Source: Epiperipatus broadwayi (lineage: Eukaryota > Onychophora > Udeonychophora > Euonychophora > Peripatidae). Taken from it: a stretch of 64,000 nucleotides of DNA. The notes beneath the pieces are model-generated. The model was given only the letters and a program-made list of their open reading frames with translations, was not told the DNA's origin and made no database searches. The DNA lies in the NCBI GenBank assembly GCA_028023455.1, contig JAQFVV010012419.1:310001-374000 (forward strand), read 5' to 3'. Below, in pieces: positions 58,364 to 64,000 of this stretch (positions are counted from its first letter, which is position 1; each line of letters begins with the position of its first letter). Made by a program: the position numbers and the translations under genes.

Positions 58364-58710
58364 GTATCATCTGACTTATTGATACAATCTTGCCTTTTAA
58401 GGATCTCAATGGCTTCTTTGGTTTTATACTGGTAGAGATTAGTGATCCTGGTATTAGATAAATCAATTTTATGATCTGAATAAATAGTATGGAATGAGAG
58501 TTCTGATGATGATGAGTGTTGTTTAACTGCATTAGCATGTTCATCTCTCCTAACACTGATGTGATGATTACTCATATTTATGTAAGAAGCTTTTTAATTT
58601 TCACATGAGATTTGAAAAACACCATGAGATTCAAGAGGAATTGAATTCTTAGGCTTCGTTATTATATTGCTGATCTTTTGATGAGTAGAAAATGCTGTAT
58701 TTATAGTATA
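58364..58710 (-). pseudogene. Penelope GIY-YIG nuclease domain, interrupted
   Basis: From about 58700 down, the translation reads TKPKNSIPLESHGVFQISCEN, then KASYINMSNHHISVRRDEHANAV and finally TKEAIEILKRQDCINKSDD. This matches the family's 'GVY.I.C..C...YIGET......R..EH..AV....H......EAIEI.K...N..D' order. The central Tyr-Ile is preserved, but the Gly-Glu that follows is changed. A stop lies between the two halves. The frame is cut just after KSDD by the LTR insertion, with the GTAT target copy next. Confidence 0.75.
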
Positions 58711-58879
58711 GCATTTTAACATACATCCAATACTGTCTGTAGTTGTTTTTACATATGGAACATAATATTTTATAGCTGATTTATCATCTTTTTCTTTCCT
58801 ATGTGGTCCATTTTGGGCTTGAAATAAAGCTTAAATTTATAATTATAACTATTTGCTAATAAAACACTATTAATATGAT

Positions 58880-60000
58880 TTATTTTTTCTTCCAGATAAT
58901 TGCTCTATTTATACCAGTTTTGGGTTGGAAACTATCTAAGTTGGGTGATGATGAGAATGGACATGTAAATATCTGTTTTTGTGTGTATTCTTTCTGTAAA
59001 TCGAAAATGATAAACTGATTTGGTGTCCTGGTGACTAGAACATCAAAAAAGGAGTTTTCCATCAGACTTTGTCTTCATTGTAAAGTTAATATGAGAATGC
59101 ATATTATTTAAATGTGAGAAAAAAAAATTAATTTATTTTTTCCATGGTGCCTTATGACAAAAAAGTCATCTATGTATCTGAGCCAAATGAGAGGTTTTAA
59201 AGATGATGATTCTAAAGCACGAGTTTCTATATTTTTCATGAATAAATCAGCTATTATCCCTGAGATAGGTGAGCCCATAGGAGTACCAAAAACTTGTCTG
59301 TAATGCTGTCCATTGTATACAAAATATGTGTTCAAGAGACAATGTTTAATCAAAACAATAATATGGTTTGGTAAATTGCAGCATTGCAAAATTATATTTA
59401 AAGCTTCATCAATTGGAATGTTTGTAAACAAAGACACAACATCTAAACTGACCAGAATATCATTAGTATTAATTTTTAAATTTTTTGAAACAGAAATAAA
59501 GTGAAAAAGAGTTTTTAATATATGATTTAATAGATGGGATTGTAGTCTTAATTAAATCAGATAAATATCTAGGTAAAATATGAATTAAGATCCTATTGCA
59601 CTTATTGGATGAAAGGGGGTATCTGGTTTGTGAATTTTTGGTGAATCCATAATATTTTGAACAGACACATGATTTTTCATGAGGGATTATTTTATATTTT
59701 ATCTCTGTTTCAATAGGCGATTTATTTTTAATGGCTTTTGTTATTTTTTCCAAATAAGTAGTTTGATCTCTTTTTGATAGTTTATAAGTTTTATCATTAA
59801 GAAAATCTAAAATTTTATTATGGTACATTCATGATCCATAATAGCAATAGCATTACTGTTATCAGATGGAATTACAACAATTGATTTGTCCGATTTTATA
59901 TTATTTAATGTTTGTCTTTCTTTAAAGTATTATTTTAAAAGGCCAGATTGGCTGATGATACATGCAAACTTCCTCCTATTTGGAAAGTCTTAAGATATAG
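58880..60000 (-). pseudogene. Penelope-like reverse transcriptase, frameshifted
   Basis: The N-terminal region reads IVVIPSDNSNAIAIMD near 59850-59900 (family: 'IVILPADKGNATVVMD'). It continues in 59828-59469 with DKTYKLSKRDQTTYLEKI and the YGF.K region. Frame 59437-59108 contains SLFTNIPIDEAL, YRQVFGTPMGSPISG (about 59287-59258) and LRYIDDFFVIRH with the catalytic Asp pair near 59170. Frame 59062-58880 gives the thumb segment SFFDVLVTR. The catalytic residues are intact within frames, but the frames are not joined. In the family the enzyme copies RNA at a nicked target. Confidence 0.85.
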
Positions 60001-60250
60001 CTTGAATCATTCATTAAGAAACATTTTGGTTGAAATTTTACCTTGTAATAAGTTAAAAAATTTCAATCATGTTTGAGGAACACAAAGAATTCTTGGAAAT
60101 TATTTAGTCTTAACAAGTGTTTATAGATGTCTAATACTTAGTTTGAGATTTACATATTCGTTGACAAAAAATAAAAGACAGGATTTATAGAGCACAGTTT
60201 TAAACTGGTTGGTAATGGAAAAAAGATGCCAATAAGAAATTAGCTTCTTA

Positions 60251-61973
60251 CCTTCACTAATCTAATTTTAATTTAAAAATTCATGTATTTACATATCAAA
60301 TACCAATATTTGAATGATACATCTTATGTTGAATGAATACATAAATTAAGACTCATTATATCATTTTTATTTTTCAACTTGATTGTCTTTTATTATTTTA
60401 GGTTTTTGTCAAATCTATTGCTAATACATAGTTACATTGTAGTGAAATCACAAGAAAGAGTTGTACCATAATTATTATGCATTAATCTGATTAATTTATT
60501 CATTGATGTCTGAAAATAAAGTTTAAAGATACAATGTATTTACAATGTTTTTTACATATTCTGATGAATGTTATAGTTACTTGTAACAAAATAATATGAT
60601 GATTGATCTTTTTCTGAAAAATGAGAGAACTTAATTATAAATTATTATGTAACATTTGAAAAATTCAACATATTTGTCAGTCATTTCATTGCATTAATCT
60701 ATAGTTTAGATTGAATTAAAGAATATTTTTGATAGAGATTGAGTTTAGATGTTTGTGGATAGCATCAGTGATGACATTACCTGTAAGAAATCTTCAAATA
60801 GATGGCTTTTTAAAAAGGTTAACTGGTAACTATTCTATACAGTTTATTCAATATTGTACAATGTTAGAAAGGTGTTTTTCTTTTTAAAGATTAATAATAT
60901 CTACAAAAAATAATGTTATTTGTTTCACGAGAATGCCTGATAATTTGTTCTTTACTTTTATAAAAGGAGAGATTTTCCACATGATGAAACATAGTCTAAA
61001 TAACGCATTTATGAGTATAAATTTGGATGAAGGTTTTTATCATTCAGTAACATGTGTTTTTTGTAGAGGGGAAAAATAACCTGCTCTTTAAAAAATTTAA
61101 ATTTTGTAGAAGTTAACTGAGTTTAAATGAATCAAAAATTATTGGTTAATCTAATTGACTAGAATATATACTTAATTCATAATGATAAAACGTTATATAA
61201 AAGATTGCAACAACTCTTATTACCATTATAATTACTATTATTATATTTTTTTATTTTGTTAACTATATAGCCATTGATAACAATATCGAATAATATGAAA
61301 TTATATATACATAGAGAGAGATTTTAATAAAAACATTATAATATTTATAAGACCATGAAAATCTTCTAATTACAAACACACACATAAATAAAATAAAATA
61401 GAAATAGAATGTATATAATTAATCAACAAGCGGCTAGCATTAAAATTCAGGAATGTTGAGATATAACTGATGACATTTGCATAAGTTATATTTTGTTAAA
61501 TGGAAATTGAAGAAGGTTAAGTGATTAACCAAAAGTACATCTGCAGAATGTAAAGCATTTTATATGATATTATCACTGTTATATTTATTTATTTTTATTA
61601 TATATAATAAAAATTTAAGTCTATGTGCTTTTAAATAATTTTACACTTGCAATATAATATAGAAATGTGCCAATTATCATTGAAAATCAAAATTAGGCAT
61701 CTAGTAAATATATTTTTTTGAAATATTTTGAGTCAAAAATGGATGCAAATTAAAATTATTATCCAATGTGTTTTAATATTGAAAATATAACAACTATTTA
61801 AAAATTCCCAGAATTAAGTAAAGCTTTGTAATAAAAATTTAGAAGTTTTATATAAAATAATAGAATGTCAGATGGTTTTGGAAGTTAATTTTAATAATAA
61901 TAATAATAATTGATTGTCCATATGCCATATTAATCTGAAAAATTGTAAGTGATATAGATTTTTAGTACACTTG
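60251..61973. other. Unassigned AT-rich DNA
   Basis: No gene or classified repeat recognised. An (ATA/AAT)n stretch lies at 61892-61911, and short TA and GA runs at 61290-61320. Confidence 0.5.
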
Positions 61974-61981
61974 CTCTAGAT

Positions 61982-62000
61982 CAGGGTGGCCAAGACATCG
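61982..62000 (+). repeat. Left hAT terminal inverted repeat
   Basis: The sequence CAGGGTGGCCAAGACATC is the inverse of the right end apart from one missing G and a few inner changes. A second Gly-rich motif GGCAGTCGACCTC follows within 50 bases, as a subterminal sequence. Confidence 0.8.
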
Positions 62001-62679
62001 ACCATGGTTGACCAATCAACTTCAAGGGCTCTGGCAGTCGACCTCTTAATTTTTTTATAAAATTTGCATATAATTTATTTTAATACAATTCTAAAACAAT
62101 AATTTAGTCTTTTTTCTTTTTTTTTTCAATTCAGGACCAGCTCTAGAAAATAATTATTTATAGATAATTTAAAATTGTAGTTTAATAAATATTTTATGAA
62201 GCAAACACAGACAAATTATAATATGAGAGGGAGTTGAGGTAATTTAACTTTTTGTCTGATGAATTTTATTATTGGCCAGAATGAGTAAAAATTTGAGTGA
62301 TTTGATTCATTAAATGGATCTAGCCCATTTTCTTTCTGAAATATATTAATGTACAATAATCAGAATTGTTTAAATTTAGCTTTGAAAAATTTAAAATATT
62401 GTTAATAACTGAAGAAAAGTATAACAAAAATAATGAAAATTAGCCTTCAGTAAAACAGGAATTATATTTTAACTAATCATTATGTGAAAACACTGGGGAT
62501 TTTTTGTGTCTTTGAAATTATGATACTTGACTGTTCACTTCTGTTGAAATATTTTAAATAAAAATTTAAATCTAGCCACATTATTAGTCAATGTAGTGTA
62601 AAAAGTAATCATAAAATCCATAAATATTTATGTAAAATAGTTGCATTTTCCCATTTATTACCAAATGTCATTGATATGC

Positions 62680-63040
62680 AAATAGTGGTCAGCATAATTC
62701 ACTTGTCTTGAATAGTGATCATGCACTATTCATTTTCCCTTGATTATTTTTCTTGTAAAATTTAAAAATTTTCAAATCAAAGTTTATATTTAAATAAATT
62801 AATGTAAAAACTTAATTATCAATGTAAAACAATTATGAGAAATATATTTATTTACATTCAAAATCTATTATGAAAGCAATAGCGATCAACATTATTCACT
62901 TGTTTTGAATAGTAGTCAAGCACTATCATATTCCCTTGATTATTTTTCTTTTAGTTAAATTAGTGTAAAAACTTAATTATCAATGTAAAACATTACGAGA
63001 AACATATTTATAAATGCTCAACATCTATTATGAAAGCATA
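62680..63040 (+). repeat. Two imperfect tandem copies (~190 bp) inside the hAT element
   Basis: The blocks ATTCACTTGTYTTGAATAGT, TTCCCTTGATTATTTTTCTT, GTAAAAACTTAATTATCAAT and CTATTATGAAAGCA occur twice in the same order, about 180-196 bp apart. The second copy lacks an AT-rich part of the first. The duplication occurred inside the transposon. Confidence 0.8.
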
Positions 63041-63637
63041 AAACATTTTGATTTGATTTCTGATTAGTCAGAAATACCTAGAGAATAATAGCCAAAGTTC
63101 ACAGTCAGTGCTTTGTGGTACTTTATAAAAAAAAAGCAGCAGGACTATATATAATATACCATAATCAGAAATCGATTTTTTGTGAAAAATACTGCCAATA
63201 GTGAATTTTTTGGAATTAAAATTTTAAATACCAATAAAGCTATAAATTTACAATAAAATAAGCATAAAATAACTATTATGTGATCAAAAATGAACATGAG
63301 GTGGCACAAAATGTAGAAATTATGTTTCTTTTTGTAATAATCACTTTAAAGTTAGTAGTCATAGTAAAGTGTTTTCTGATAGTTTGTATCTTCATAAAAA
63401 AAATCATCTGTTCATAAGTATCTTCAAAAATGTCACCAATATTTGTGAGTATTTAAAAAGCCATTATAAAAAAACACCAATTCATAAGTTTATTCTAAAA
63501 AAAACAGAACTTCAAACCGTTATGTTTTCTGTTCTGTCAAAAATAACGTTTTTTTTCTGATTTTTGGTTCGAAGTCCTGAAAAAAATGTAGTCACTTGGT
63601 GGGTACACTTTCACCAAAAAAATTACTCCCAACATCT

Positions 63638-63656
63638 AAAAGTTTGGCCACCCCTG
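63638..63656 (-). repeat. Right hAT terminal inverted repeat
   Basis: On the + strand AAAAGTTTGGCCACCCCTG, the inverse of the left end. It retains the usual four G's (CCCC) that the left end has reduced to three. Confidence 0.8.
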
Positions 63657-63664
63657 TTCTAGAT

Positions 63665-64000
63665 AATACATTGTTATATGTCTTTACATACGTCATCCTA
63701 ACATTTATGCCTCAAAAGTTAATGTAATTTTACTAAGATTTAAAAATCATTCTATTTATTGTTCTGTTTTAACATTGGAAACAAGCATAATTAATCTGAA
63801 TTTCATTCTTTTTAATGTATTGCACAAACATATAATATGTAGATACATGGATAAATAAAGTCAAATTATAGATATTAAATCATAACAATAATACATTTAA
63901 TCAAGTAGCAATACAATTTACACATTATAAATTAATAATGTGACAAAATTAAAAAAAGCTATATTTACTTGTATAAACTATATTCCCTATAATTACATAT
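63665..64000. other. Unassigned AT-rich DNA
   Basis: Nothing recognised up to the end of the window. Confidence 0.5.

Larger units (their letters stand above)
58364..60250 (-). mobile_element. Penelope-like element, main coding part
   Basis: Read on the - strand, this holds the N-terminal region, reverse transcriptase and the start of the GIY-YIG domain of a Penelope-like element. It is cut at 58364 by the LTR insertion and continued at 48620-48876. The 5' edge (about 60250) is approximate. Frames are interrupted several times. Penelope-like elements encode RT plus GIY-YIG nuclease in one protein and insert as complex, partly inverted copies, as seen elsewhere in the window. Confidence 0.75.
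61982..63656. mobile_element. Non-autonomous hAT-type DNA transposon (1675 bp)
   Basis: The ends are inverted: CAGGGTGGCCAAGACATC at the left and, reverse complemented, CAGGGGTGGCCAAACTTTTA at the right. CAGGGGTGGCCAAAC-like ends are typical of hAT elements. They are flanked by 8 bp repeats CTCTAGAT (61974-61981) and TTCTAGAT (63657-63664), the hAT target-duplication length, with one difference. No transposase is recognisable inside; the best frame is 63 codons (63369-63560). The interior contains a tandem repeat at about 62680-63040. Confidence 0.85.

Noticed and set aside
1-64000. CRISPR arrays, operons, prophage or bacterial genes
   Set aside because: No regular spacer arrays, ribosome-binding sites or dense coding were seen; splice-like exons, LINEs and microsatellites show the DNA is animal nuclear sequence.

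Overview
The window looks like intergenic and intronic DNA from a large, very AT-rich animal (metazoan) genome. By eye it is well under one third G+C, with many TA microsatellites. No operons, bacterial promoters, rRNA or convincing tRNA genes are visible. The transposon mix is RTE and Tx1/L1-like LINEs, Penelope-like elements with GIY-YIG domains and hammerhead-type ribozymes, Ty3/gypsy remnants, Merlin, mariner and hAT. This fits an invertebrate such as a mollusc or other lophotrochozoan, but the sequence alone does not settle the species.

The only candidate host-gene signal is three tiny exons on the + strand (10330-10377, 21604-21651, 32049-32096). Each is exactly 48 nt, with a pyrimidine tract and AG before it and G|GTAA-type donor after it. 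Each starts and ends in phase 1 and encodes an Asp-led 16-residue unit with hydrophobic residues at positions 4, 7, 11 and 14. They lie 10.4-11.3 kb apart. They suggest a gene built from repeated micro-exons crossing the left half of the window; neither end of the gene was found.

Almost everything else recognisable is mobile DNA, often nested. At 4.3-10.1 kb a Merlin transposon with ~200 bp inverted ends is split by a Ty3/gypsy-type LTR element, whose 5' LTR is split by a hammerhead-bearing element. An RTE LINE lies at 13.9-16.6 kb (- strand). A tandem and inverted hammerhead array lies at 18.3-19.0 kb. LINE and mariner remnants lie at 21.9-24.2 kb and gypsy integrase remnants at 27.8-29.9 kb. 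A nearly full-length but broken Tx1/L1-like LINE occupies 36.75-42.77 kb (- strand). At 47.3-48.6 kb an inverted pair of Penelope 3' ends is split by a 5'-truncated copy of the same LINE family with an 18 bp target duplication.

At 48.6-60.2 kb a Penelope element (- strand) is split by a 9.5 kb LTR element with 3.1-3.2 kb LTRs, a GTAT target duplication, and a short interior encoding Lys/Glu-rich protein fragments but no recognised pol. A 1.7 kb non-autonomous hAT element lies at 61.98-63.66 kb.

All transposon genes seen are broken by stops or frameshifts. Coordinates of degenerate elements are approximate and were read by eye.
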